A DNA stretch of 64,000 nt, taken from positions 1 to 64,000 of the forward strand of contig NXFV01001258.1 of NCBI GenBank assembly GCA_002803225.1, written 5' to 3'. Shown piece by piece: positions 22,049 to 32,574 of the stretch. The position numbers were made by a program, and so were the translations under genes. Numbering within the stretch: position 1 is the first letter of the stretch; the number at the start of each line of letters is the position of its first letter. This DNA comes from Gamarada debralockiae (lineage: Eukaryota > Ascomycota > Leotiomycetes > Helotiales > Hyphodiscaceae). The notes below the pieces were generated by a model. It ran no database searches. It was not told the origin of the DNA and saw only the letters and a list, made by a program, of their open reading frames with translations.

Positions 22049-23979
22049 ATGCGCAACATTGATCGTATTCCTGAAGCAATTGCAGATTTGGAAAGCCAAG
22101 AAGCCCCCAATGTCAAAGCTACTGCCGAAAAGTATGATGTCACACGCAAAACGCTTGAAAATCGATGGAAGGGCAAATCGACCTCAATGGAGGAGTGTAT
22201 CTCTGTCCATCGCCAGTGCCTCACCAACTCCCAGGAGAGAGCTCTAGTACAGCTTATAAATGAGCTTACTGACCGCAGAATGCCTCCGACTACTGCAATT
22301 GTTAGGAACTTGGCAGAGGAGATCAGGGGATGCGCAGTAGGAAAGAACTGGACAGCCTCATTTGTGCATAGGCACAAGCATGAGCTAAAAAGTCTGTACT
22401 TGAAGAGTATTGACAATAAGCGTGTCAAGGGCGAATATACACCTGCTTATGAGTTATTTTATGACTTAGTTGAGTACCTTTTTATATTGCTTTAGTAGTT
22501 ATATCATTTTGGACTTTACTGACCGCTCTTTTACTATAGCTCCTCGAAGCAATAGAAGAACACCACATTACTGCGGATAATATATGGAATGTTGATGAGA
22601 AGGGATTCTTGATTGGAGTAGGGGCTAAGATGCGAAGAATTATGTCCCGGGAGGCATATGAGCAAGGCAGATGTCGCCAGTCCGCCCAGGATGGGAACCG
22701 CGAGTTCATTACCCTCATTGCATGCGTCTCAGCCCTTGGCAACTTGATCCCACCAGCTTTACTCTATAAAGGGAAGTCTAGGGACCTTCAAGATACATGG
22801 GTGAAGGAATTAGAGGACGAGGATGACCTATTCTTTGGAGCTACAGAAAATGGGTGGACAAATGATGCATATGGCCTGAAATGGCTCCAGGAGGTCTTTG
22901 AACCCAGAACTCGGCCTATAAGACAAACAACTAAGCGTCTCTTGATTGTTGATGGTCACTCCAGTCATGTCAATCTTCGGTTTATCAAATGGGCTAATGA
23001 TCATGGAATTATTATCCTGATTTTACCTCCTCACGCAACGCATCGACTTCAGCCTCTTGACGTCAACTGCTTCCAGCCCTTGGCTACAAAATACCAGGTA
23101 AAGCTCGACCAATGGCTCCACAAATCTCTTGGCCAGACAAGTATATCGAAACGTAATTTCTATGAGATTTTCAGGCCTGCTTGGCTTGAATCTTTTACTC
23201 CAGCCAACATCCAAGGAGGCTTTGCCAAAACGGGCATTTGGCCATTTTCACCACCAATTGTACTTAATGCAATCAAGCGCCGGCCCCAGACCCCTCCTGA
23301 AGCTCAAGATGAACCTTCGAAACCCCCTCCTACTCCTATGACCTCGAAATCAATTCGACGGGCTCAAAAAGCATACAAAGCCAACCCGACAAAAGAGAAC
23401 CTTGCTGTTATCTTTCGGTCACAAGAACGACTAGCTGCACAACATGAGGTCGATAAACACATGAAGACAGGGTTATTAGAGACACTTAAGAATAAAAAGA
23501 AGAGAAGGATGCGTGGGAAGAAGTTGAATTTGGTTGGTGAGGAAGATAATGGAGCCCAGCTGTACCATTCTTCTAGGGTACGTGCTGCTCTTGCCTACGA
23601 AGCAGAAAAAGAGGCAATAGCAGTAGCAGAGAAGGCTGATAAAGAGGCAAAGAAGGCACAGGCTACTAAAAATAAGAGAAGGAAGGCAGAGGAGGCTCAA
23701 GAAAGGGCTTTACAGCGTCAGGTAGCGAAGGACTTGAAGGCGAAAATAGTGGCTGAAAAATTGGCTGAAAAGGAGACTAAAAAAAGGCAGTCAAAGCTGC
23801 TAAAGAAGAATGAAAAGGAGTCCTTAATAGTAGTATTGCCATATAAGAAGACTTCTAGCACTTCTACGAAGGCAGTAATATTTGCTACGGAAGTTGAGGT
23901 AGTCACAGAGGGGGAGGGGTCCGAAATAACCCAAACACGGACCCGGAAGATTAATTTACCCACGCGCTTTAAAGAGTAA
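22049..23979 (+). CDS. Transposase of the Fot1/pogo element (HTH, CENP-B-type HTH, DDE_1)
   Basis: DNA-cutting and joining enzyme of 619 residues in two exons, 22049..22468 and 22540..23979. The 71-nt intron runs GTTGAG...CTATAG. The N-terminus has a helix-turn-helix region (about residues 1-60) and then a CENP-B-like second HTH (about 65-130, with WTASFVHRHKHELK). The catalytic triad reads as three Asp: IWNVDEKGF (Asp159), LIVDGHSSH (Asp278) and HRLQPLDVN (Asp314). The last spacing of 35 residues suits the Fot1 group. The C-terminus (about 440-619) is a Lys/Ala/Glu-rich coiled-coil-like tail. No stop or frameshift is present, so the protein could be active. Confidence 0.93.
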
Positions 23980-24101
23980 TAATATTAATATTTAATAATA
24001 TATACCTACTACTAATCTAGTTGTATTTCAATTTGTAGAGCAAAATAATTTGTGGTTATTTAATTATAATCGTTTTTATGTTGTTGTTCGCGCTTACAGA
24101 T

Positions 24102-24143
24102 GTGGCATTTTTGATGGGGTGGCATTTTCGTAGGGAACCCGAG
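24102..24143 (-). repeat. Right terminal inverted repeat of the Fot1/pogo element
   Basis: The mirror image of the left end. It holds two copies of GTGGCATTTT (24102-24111 and 24119-24128), the reverse complement of the left-end box. Confidence 0.92.
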
Positions 24144-24145
24144 TA

Positions 24146-24650
24146 TTGAATGAAAAGCTTTTTTTCAACTCTGGACAATTCCTTTGTCTTTTGAGTTATG
24201 TGCTTTCTTTGTAGAAATTTCCGCTGAAACCATAAATTGAGTTGACCCAATTCTGTGCCGAATTCATTCCGAAACACTACTGGTTCCTTTGAGTGATAGA
24301 GAAATTTCTGTTCATATTCTGACATATGTAGAGAATATTTCAAATTATTGAAGGAACAAAAGGATTCAGGAGAAGGATAAACACGAGCTGTGATTTTCCA
24401 CTGGCAACGTTCTGCGCTAGCCCAATTTTATGCCTACTGTAACATCCCTGTAACACCCCGCCAAATAGCGCCCAAGCTCCGGACGTCACTTCCTCCTAGC
24501 CACTCCTCCAACTTCAACATCTTCCTTCACTACCAACTACCAACCTCTCTCGTTCTCTCAATATTGATCGCCCTTGCAGTTTCGATACTTCAATGGCATC
24601 ATAATCCCTCACCCGGCACAACCCAGAGCTTCACGCTCTCTTCAATCAAC
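24146..24650. other. Intergenic stretch before the M28 protease
   Basis: This is probably the promoter and 5' leader of the downstream protease gene. The coding frame stays open back to 24390 but lacks an ATG and family similarity there. I see no other feature. Confidence 0.4.
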
Positions 24651-27600
24651 ATGGGAACCACGAAATGCGTTAATCCGTTCTCCTTCCTCCCCATGGCCGT
24701 CACCCTCATTACGGTCGTGGTCTATCTCGGAACCTTTGTCCCTCTTCTGGTCATCCACGAAACTGTACCGTCAGCTCCGACAAACCCCACTCTCTACCGC
24801 GGTCTCAACCTCTCTGAAGCTTGGCTTGACCTCGCAGAGCTCACTATTGCTTACCATCCTTTCAACAGTCGGCGGAACGACGAAGTCAGAGACTGGCTGC
24901 TAAGGAGAATTGAGGAGATATTGGGTGCAAATGGTGTTAAATATACGACAGAAGGTCTGGCGGTCACACACACGCAGACCCAAGAGCAGTCTGAAGTCTC
25001 AGCAACATCGAATGAAATCGAACCCTTCGCAACCGAGAGCCAAGAAGAACTCCGAGTCAGACTGGCATCTCCTCCAGCGACAATCTTCAATGATCTCGTT
25101 GCCAATTATACAAGCACAGCTCTTACCAGCATTGGGGTTAGTGGCAGACGGGCTGGCATCAGCACATACTTCGAAGGGAGCAACATAATTGTCTACATTC
25201 GTGGTTCTGAAGACGAGGATGGAGAATGGTGGGTTCCGACACCTTACACACCTATAACTCATGGCCAAGGTGGAGTTATGGTCAACGCGCACTTTGATAG
25301 TGTTTCTACGGGATATGGAGCTACAGATGACGGGGTGGGCGTGATCACTGCGCTGCAGTTGATCAAGTATTTCACAACACCAGGCAATACTCCGAAGAAA
25401 GGTGTGGTTGCACTCTTCAACAACGGTGAAGAGGATGGCCTCTATGGAGCCAAGGCATTCTTGTCCCACCCAATGGCGACCTTTGTCCATACATTCCTGA
25501 ATCTCGAAGGAGCTGGCGCAGGCGGAAGGGCTACACTCTTTCGGAGCACAGATACTGAAGTCACTCGAGCGTATGCGAGAGCAAGACATCCATTCGGCAC
25601 GGTCGTCAGTGCTGATGGATTTGCATTGGGCTTCGTGAGGAGCGAGACTGATTATGTGGTGTTCCGCGCAGAAGGATACCGTGGGCTTGACGTGGCTTTC
25701 TGGGAACCGAGAGCACGATACCATACAGATCAGGATGATGCGAAGCACACATCGAAGGACTCCCTCTGGCACATGCTTTCCGCGTCAGTGGAAACAATGA
25801 AATATTTGACCTCCGATACTGGTAGCCGATTCACCGGACCTCGCGGAGACAATGCCACCGACAAGGTCAGGAACGGTCAGGGTAGCGACGGAGTATGGTT
25901 TGATCTCTTCGGCGAGGTCTTTGCAGTTTTCTCTTTACGGACCCTCTTCGCCTGGTCATTGTCCCTCTTGATTGCCTCGCCCTTGATCTTAATTGTCATC
26001 ACTGTCCTACTTGTTCGATTCAAAAAGTACTACTTCTTCACCGGCGCAGTCAAGCCCGACGATGAAGAGGGCGAGTACATCCCTCTGGAAGGATGGCGGG
26101 GGGCTTTCCGATTTCCTGTCGTCCTGATCATTTCCTCGGCACTCACTATAGGAGCTGCATTCTTGATACGGAAGATCAACCCCTTCATTGTATACTCCTC
26201 TCAGTATGCAGTGTGGGCGATGTCATTCAGTCTATTTTTCGCCGCATTTTGGTTCATGATGGCTGGCTGCAACTTCATTAGACCATCGGCATTGCACAGA
26301 GGCTACACTCTCATATGGATGTTTGCATTCGGCTGGGTGCTCCTTGTAGCCGTGACTGTGGCTGAGGACCGCTTCAAAATCAGTGGTGGCTACATGTTTG
26401 TCATTTACGAATCGGCTATCTTCCTGGCCACCTTTATCAGTCTGTGTGAGCTTTTTGCACTTCCGTCAAAGTCGGATATCATTGATGAATATCAAGGTGA
26501 GCATGATATCAGACACGGACTCGATGCTGTTCCTCACTCGGAGGCTACTGTTGCGCAGCAGCTTGATGGAGAGGACGGACATTATGTTTCTGATGCGACT
26601 GAGACAACACCTCTTGTTAGAGCTGGCAATACTCGGGGTTCATTATTCGGTGCCACGTTCGCACGGTATGGCCAGGCAAGAGCGCTTGAAGCGACGGATC
26701 ATATGCACGATGATGTCCTCCACAGAGATCATGCATTCGGTCATGAGCAGAGGTGGTCGTGGGCTATGCCCACATGGACTTGGCTCCTCCAATTCCTTCT
26801 CATCGGTCCTTTCATTATCATCGTTCTCGGACAAGTCGGCCTTTTACTCGTCACTGCAACAGCTCAGACTGGCACCGACGGAAGTCCTCTTCTTCTGCCT
26901 TACCTGATCGTCGCTCTTTTCTCGATCCTACTACTCTTGCCTGTGGCACCCTTCATACACCGCATAACGGCTCAGCTTCCAACCTTCTTGTTTCTGGTTT
27001 TCATCGGCACATTGATCTACAACCTAGTCGCCTTCCCCTTCTCGGCAAACAACCGCTACAAGGCCTACTTCCAACAAACCGTCGATCTAGATTCCGGTAT
27101 CAACCACGTCACCCTTGTTGGAATCGAAGAATACATCCGCGACATCATAACATATATTCCAAGTGCTTCGGGCCAAACCATCAACTGCACGAAGAGACCA
27201 GCGATTCGTGACGGTTTAAGTTTCTGCTCATATGAAGGCATCACACCCAAAGTCGTCGACAATGTCAAGGACGGTATCCCTCCGGAGAATGGTATGGCAG
27301 ACTGGCTTACCTATAACGTTACACGCGCCAAGGGGGAAAACAAAGCCACCTTCCATATTTCCGGCCTCGAGACCAAAGCTTGCATCATCCGCTGGGACGA
27401 ACCCTTCACAGCTTTCCACGTCCACGGCGCAGCGAGCAACGATGGGAAGTGGGCAGACGTACCAGACACCGGAAGCGACCAGATCAAACTATGGCATAGA
27501 GATTGGAATCGCGAGTGGGTGGTCGATGTTGAATGGCCAGTCAGTCAAGGCAAGAAGGAGGGCGAGGAAGGAAGAAGTGGACGCGTAGTCTGCTTGTGGA

Positions 27601-27725
27601 GCGATCACAACATGCCTGGTACGATCCCAGCTCTGGACGAGGTACAGCAATTCGCGCCAGCTTGGACGAGTTTTGTGAAGTTGATGGATGGATTGGTTGA
27701 GGGTAGCAAGGCGTTTGTTGTTTAA
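24651..27725 (+). CDS. Vacuolar membrane protease, peptidase family M28 (Pff1-like)
   Basis: Predicted zinc aminopeptidase-type protein of the vacuole membrane, 1024 residues, in one exon. The sequence shows an N-terminal membrane anchor (VTLITVVVYLGTFVPLLV). The M28 metal-binding residues then follow in order: NAHFDSVSTG with DDGVGV (about residues 212-228), NNGEEDGLYG (about 257-266), LNLEGAGAGG (about 283-292) and YHTDQDDAKHT (about 356-366). The C-terminal half holds about eight further hydrophobic membrane segments and a luminal-type end domain, as in the family. The length agrees with fungal homologues (about 950-1050). I chose the ATG at 24651 because the family begins close to the NPFSF motif, and upstream codons have no Met. 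The Fot1/pogo element ends about 500 bp upstream, possibly within or near its promoter. Confidence 0.93.
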   Translation: MGTTKCVNPFSFLPMAVTLITVVVYLGTFVPLLVIHETVPSAPTNPTLYRGLNLSEAWLDLAELTIAYHPFNSRRNDEVRDWLLRRIEEILGANGVKYTTEGLAVTHTQTQEQSEVSATSNEIEPFATESQEELRVRLASPPATIFNDLVANYTSTALTSIGVSGRRAGISTYFEGSNIIVYIRGSEDEDGEWWVPTPYTPITHGQGGVMVNAHFDSVSTGYGATDDGVGVITALQLIKYFTTPGNTPKKGVVALFNNGEEDGLYGAKAFLSHPMATFVHTFLNLEGAGAGGRATLFRSTDTEVTRAYARARHPFGTVVSADGFALGFVRSETDYVVFRAEGYRGLDVAFWEPRARYHTDQDDAKHTSKDSLWHMLSASVETMKYLTSDTGSRFTGPRGDNATDKVRNGQGSDGVWFDLFGEVFAVFSLRTLFAWSLSLLIASPLILIVITVLLVRFKKYYFFTGAVKPDDEEGEYIPLEGWRGAFRFPVVLIISSALTIGAAFLIRKINPFIVYSSQYAVWAMSFSLFFAAFWFMMAGCNFIRPSALHRGYTLIWMFAFGWVLLVAVTVAEDRFKISGGYMFVIYESAIFLATFISLCELFALPSKSDIIDEYQGEHDIRHGLDAVPHSEATVAQQLDGEDGHYVSDATETTPLVRAGNTRGSLFGATFARYGQARALEATDHMHDDVLHRDHAFGHEQRWSWAMPTWTWLLQFLLIGPFIIIVLGQVGLLLVTATAQTGTDGSPLLLPYLIVALFSILLLLPVAPFIHRITAQLPTFLFLVFIGTLIYNLVAFPFSANNRYKAYFQQTVDLDSGINHVTLVGIEEYIRDIITYIPSASGQTINCTKRPAIRDGLSFCSYEGITPKVVDNVKDGIPPENGMADWLTYNVTRAKGENKATFHISGLETKACIIRWDEPFTAFHVHGAASNDGKWADVPDTGSDQIKLWHRDWNREWVVDVEWPVSQGKKEGEEGRSGRVVCLWSDHNMPGTIPALDEVQQFAPAWTSFVKLMDGLVEGSKAFVV

Positions 27726-27945
27726 GTTTGAGACATGGGCTACGAGGAATGGTTAATGAGCATTGATACGTAGATTGACGATACCACTCAAGTGGTTGAA
27801 TTGCTTGGTTTCTGTACTTGTACTAATGGCACATCATGGCACCAATCATTTGCCTTCTTTCTCTTTCCGCCATGATATTTATCTAGTGATCGCATCCTGG
27901 CCATCTTCCTTGTCATCCATCGTTCCTTTTGCTCACTGCACCAAG

Positions 27946-28569
27946 TCAATAATCCTCCATATTCGTTCCCCCACCAAAATCAGAACTGCGACCAATCGCA
28001 GTCCTCCGATCTTTCATCAAGGAAGCTGCAAATAAAATCCCCTCCACCCCCTCCCCCTCTCTCTCGCAATCCCCACACTTCCTCGAACCCCTCACATACC
28101 CATAAAAAGCCTCCTCTCCCATATTATCACAGAACATCGGCCCAGCTTTCGGCCTGGGCAGTTGATTCGATGCATGACTCGTATTGAAGAGGGACAAGTG
28201 ACGTGGTTGCATTTGTGCGCTATGGCTGTTACCCAGCAGTGGTTGCGCATTGGGTCGATGGAGAGGGGAAGTCGTGGGAGGGGTCGGAGAGGTTTCTCGG
28301 AGAGGGTTGATGGGATTCGTGGGAGCGGTTTTAGTGTGGTAGTTGGTGGGATGGTTGAGGAGGACGACAACATTTTGTGTTTGCGACGAAGATCGAGCGA
28401 CAGCTACGAGACTTAGTATGTCTGAGAGTTCTGTTAGTACAGGCGCAAAGAGGTGCGAAATGTGAATAAGAAGCATTGAGAGCAGGAAAGGGAGAAGCTT
28501 ACGGATTTGTGAATACGAATACAATGAAATGGATTGCGCGCTGGAGTTGATTCTGCAAGAATGATGTCA
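27946..28569 (-). other. Possible small Cys-containing gene or relic, frame unresolved
   Basis: The minus strand has two overlapping open frames with protein-like content. One holds GPMFCDNMGEEAFYGYV and SRKCGDCE (about 28040-28140). The other, slightly upstream, holds AIAHKCNHVTCPSS (about 28200-28240). A possible short first exon begins at the ATG at 28569 and ends at a GTAAGC donor (about 28503), with a CTAACAG acceptor about 70 bases on, but joining these gives a frame with an early stop. I cannot decide between a spliced small protein and a frameshifted relic, and I recognise no family. Confidence 0.25.
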
Positions 28570-28781
28570 TTGACTTCCAAACTCAAACCAGCAACTGAAG
28601 CCCAACAACAGTGGTGTTCATTTTATTTCCAGTCGCGGCTTTTGCACAAGTAAAGTAAAGCTGAGCGTAGGAAGTGAATTCAGGAGCTCTGAGCCCCTGA
28701 GGCTGGCCCACTAATTTACCGAGATTAAGCGAGCTCCTGAAGGTACTTTAAACATGAAAATAAGGAAATTTGCGGTAACAA

Positions 28782-28813
28782 GTTCAGTGGTTCAGTGGTT
28801 CAGTGGTCCAGCG
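28782..28813. repeat. Tandem repeat, 8-base unit
   Basis: Three exact copies of GTTCAGTG (28782-28805) are followed by a degenerate copy, GTCCAGCG (28806-28813). Confidence 0.85.
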
Positions 28814-30246
28814 GTCTCTGCTTGAAACATGTAACTAACGTCTCTCAGGCGCAACGACAACCAGGTACCATTAATTTGGCCCACTTGGATAACCCGACGC
28901 CGCGCCTTGTCGCTAAGCTCGTCGTCGCTGTGGCCATCGCTACGGCTCCCCGCCTCGTTATGACTTGGCTCTGGCGATGGATCGCGGGAGGGTAGGAGCC
29001 GCTGTCGCTCAGCCAGCCTTGGGGTTCCGTCCTCTTCGTCGGATGGATGGGTATCACCAACCCTCTCGGCGTTACTACCACTGCCATATCATTCACCTCC
29101 TGCTGCGGTCCGTCATTCTCATCATTGGCTTGGTCCTCCGCCTGCCTCACCTCCTGCTGCTGCCTCTCTCCCTCATCAATGGGATCAATATCGAGTACAA
29201 GGCCGACCACCTCCAGTTCGTCTTCAGCTTCTACGCTTCAACTGGTATAAGGATGATCCTCCTGACTGAGTTAGTTCTCTGGTGACGCCCTGGACTGGTG
29301 TGGAGGTGGGCTCCGAGTGCGAGCGGAATGAAAGGTAGTGGCCTCGGATCTAGCGCGACCCGTACCAAGAAAACATAGCATACAATTGCTAGGCAATTTT
29401 GGATAAGTTAGCAAATATAATGCCTTATTGAGTAGAAGCTGTAATTTAAGCAGATGGATGGTATATAAAATACTAAAAAGCTTTAAAATTCTTTCCTAAA
29501 AGCAGCATCATAACAATGGCTCAAATAGGGATGGGAAGAAGGTGGCTTGCAAAGAGGGCGGGGGCACCCAAGTGTAGGTTTTGTGTCAGCCTGGCCACCC
29601 CGATTTTCTTGATTTTTGCTGTATGGCCAATAAAATAGATAGAAATCAATATTACCATATTAAATATTTGCGGTATCCAATAGAAATGGCCATATATGCT
29701 AAATATGACCATAGCCGGAGGTTTTGGTCACAAAATCTGGAAAAACGGGGTGAAATCGGCGTATCGCGAAAACGATGCACCAGATCCATTCATTCACACC
29801 TGCTCATTAATGAGCTTGTATTTTTGATGCTGCGATGCTTCAGCGCGTTCGGACCTCAGAGTACTGTGCCTCAACTCCGCATCTAGGCAACAGCGTAATT
29901 GTGCCCAACCTGAGGAATACCGGATACAAAGTGGGATGCACGAGCCAGTAATCCGCACACTACCAAACGGCACAGATTCTTGACGGCAACTCTAAACGGA
30001 CTTTTAAATTAATAACGGCGTTGGCTCTTCATTGCTCCTCTCAAGTAGGTCTGCTTAACAAGCAGTTCTCGTATGAGACGCGTGGTTCTTTTGAAATGAC
30101 TTGTTTTTGGTTTGATGTGCAATTGCAGGTAGCCGTGAACAAGAGGTTACTCCTTAAGGGGGAGCAAGTCTGCTGGTTTGTTCTTTCCAGTCATTCTTCA
30201 CTTATTTCTATCTAGCAATTGCTTCTCCTTGGCTTCAAAACCCAAC
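28814..30246. other. Gene-free stretch with a possible repeat relic and the peroxidase promoter
   Basis: A minus-strand frame at about 28845-29240 codes for a Gln/Glu/Asp-rich stretch (VGLVLDIDPIDEGERQQQ and onward) without recognisable domains. It is shut by stops on both sides and looks like a fragment of a larger, perhaps transposon-derived, reading frame. 29400-29720 is AT-rich. From about 29900 on it is the 5' flank of the peroxidase gene. No RNA gene is visible. Confidence 0.35.
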
Positions 30247-32574
30247 ATGGCTCTCTCAAACTTCGCTACTCTCGTACTAGTCCTCTTTTGGGCTGTTTGT
30301 GGAGTTTCTGCGAACGGGCGTGGAATTGCGCTCAGCGAAAAAGTCGACGCCATGGATACTTTGATGATTTCCGAATCTGTTTTCTTCCAAGCAATCCGTC
30401 CCTGTAGCGTCTTTTTCGGTCCTGAAGGAACCGGCGAGCAGACCTCAGCAGAATGGGTCCGCATAGTGTTCCACGACTTTGTCACGGCAGATATCACAGC
30501 AGGGACAGGGTATGTTGATCTAGTTCTTAGAGCAGAAACTTAACTAAGTTTAATAGTGGTCTTGATGCTTCAATTGCATACGAATCTAATCGAGCTGAGA
30601 ACACTGGCTTACATTTTGTCAATGATACGCTTGATTTTGTAAGCTTCCAAACTTTGGCACTACTAGTATTGACGTACTAACATTTGAATAGTTTTTCGGG
30701 GTAAATTTTGAGGCCTAGAACTTTTTTACAAGCCGTATAGCTTAACCGTTTCTGTAGTTTGTCAGCCCGTATATCTCCATGGCCGATATGATTGTTATTG
30801 TAAGGTTGTTAGTTGCTTGGTTTGTGCTACATACTAAAATCCTTTAAAGGGCGCAATTATGTCCCTCAGTACTTGCAGCGGCTCGGATCCAGGCATTCCA
30901 ATGCGTGTTGGTAGAATGGATGCTACTGAAGCAGGACCAACAGGAGTGCCAGAGGCCTTCACTGTTCGTCATCTATATATTTCTCTGTTGATCATCTTCT
31001 AATATGTGTTCAGGATTTGGACACCACCTTAGAAACCTTTGCAAAGGCTGGATTCAACCAAAGCGAAGCGATTATGGCTGTGTGAGTTCTTCTAGTATGG
31101 GCGTAGAAAAAGACTAATAGTTTATAGTGCTTGCGGGCACTCACTTGGCGGCGTACATCAAGTGAACTTCCCTGACATAAGTATGTTATTTTGAACTTGT
31201 GACATTGAGAGATTACGACCCTCTAAATGCTGTGGTAAATTGTGACTGATTTGCCGAATAGTCAGTCAGAGTGTGATAAATGCAAACAAGTAGGACACCC
31301 CTAGCTTGAATGGAAACATGTCACTGACTTTCAAAGCACTGATGGTCGCGACCCGTTCGATTCAACTCCTGATGTGTTCGACCACACAGTTATTTCTGAG
31401 TACTTGGATGGTACTGGAAAATGTGGTGGTCCGTTGGTGATTGGGAATAACGAAACTACTCGCTCTGATCTTCGGCTTTTTACCTCGGACAACAATGCAA
31501 CAATGCAAAGGTGCGGGTCCGTTCTGATATTCCTTGTAGAGCTTGCTAATTCCATTAAGCCTTGCGACTCCCGAAGCCTTCAAAGAAAAGTGCGCCTATA
31601 TTTTCGAGCGCATGATGAACACCGTGCCGGCAAATGTAGTTCTCTCGGAGCCTTTCCAGACCAAGAAATGGAAAATTGATGACTATTCATACAATCTCTC
31701 GAGTGATGGGAATCTTTCAATCTTTGGAAACATCAGAGTACTCTATGTGGTGTCATATTTTCTTGCAAGTCGCTAACATACCTCAGTATCTTTGTGGAAA
31801 TGGCCAATCGTGTCCCCCAGCACCGGTGGCGCTCTCGTACACATACAGCATATCTGATGGGACTACGGACGAGCTTCTTACATCCACACTACCTACGTTA
31901 AACGCTCTCAATCGTAAGCACGATTCAGTCCTACCTCTTATCTTTTACTTGCATTCTGTAATGCTGACACACTACCAGAGACAGTTAGTGGTTGCGGATC
32001 AGATGCTACAACGGTGACAGAATTTCACGGAAATTTCACTAACTACTGCTTCGCGAATAACATCACTGCTGGAACGACAGCTATTACTGTAGCCGGTGAA
32101 TATACATTCGATCTTGAAACCGAAATCTTCATTCTTGATGACAGATCTACCTTTTACTTCAGCACGAACATCTCCCAAACAATCGTTTTCGTCGTCGCAG
32201 CCGTTAGTCGTTTCCTTTTCATCTACCCGCCTTTCTCTCCTCGATATCCACTTGCAACTAAAACTGACTTGCGTACCTAAAAGGCACTCACAAGCCTCGT
32301 CCAAGATAACTCACCAATGACAATCCTTCTCTGGGCACGGCCACTACGTAGTGCCGGTGTGACTGTGACGCGTAGCATCACCGAGATTGAGGGTCAAATT
32401 CCGCCTACTAGCACAGTGGGGGAGTATACCATCTTCTCGGGGAACATCAGCTTCGTTGGAATCCAGGAACCGGTCATGCAGGGCGGTATTAGAGATAAAT
32501 GGAGCGCAACTTTGAGTGGGTCTAGAATGCGCTTTGTGTTCAACAATTCAACAATTAGTGGGAGGAAGAAATAG
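30247..32574 (+). CDS. Secreted haem peroxidase (plant/fungal peroxidase superfamily)
   Basis: Predicted extracellular H2O2-dependent oxidase of 550 residues. A signal peptide covers about residues 1-22 (LVLVLFWAVCGVSA). The distal haem pocket is WVRIVFHDF (Arg72, His76). The proximal haem ligand is in ACGHSLGGVHQ (His197). DGRDPFDSTPDVFD follows in the normal place. Thirteen exons: 30247..30509, 30557..30638, 30692..30700, 30758..30799, 30850..30963, 31014..31081, 31128..31180, 31262..31289, 31337..31510, 31560..31737, 31787..31913, 31979..32202 and 32284..32574; all joins keep frame. Exon 3 is 9 nt. The C-terminal 200 residues beyond the peroxidase core are beta-rich and Thr/Ser-rich with many possible N-glycosylation sites, and carry no domain I recognise. 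Substrate is unknown. Confidence 0.87.

Larger units (their letters stand above)
21966..24145 (+). mobile_element. Fot1/pogo-type (Tc1-mariner superfamily) DNA transposon, apparently complete
   Basis: A 2176-bp element (21968-24143) flanked by TA at 21966-21967 and 24144-24145, the target duplication typical of the superfamily. The ends are imperfect inverted repeats of about 42 bp (36 of 42 positions match), beginning CTCGAGTTCCC on the left and CTCGGGTTCCC as the reverse complement of the right. One transposase gene with a single intron fills the interior and is open throughout. The insertion lies between the Hsp31-like gene and the M28 protease gene and breaks neither. Confidence 0.93.

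Noticed and set aside
24390..24650. N-terminal extension of the M28 protease
   Set aside because: The open frame has no ATG before 24651, and the family starts close to NPFSF.
28782..28860. tRNA or tRNA-derived SINE
   Set aside because: TGGTTCAGTGG resembles an A box, but it comes from the 8-base tandem repeat; no B box or cloverleaf follows.
28845..29240. Gln/Glu-rich minus-strand frame as a retrotransposon polyprotein
   Set aside because: No reverse transcriptase, integrase, protease or gag motif is visible; kept only as a possible relic.
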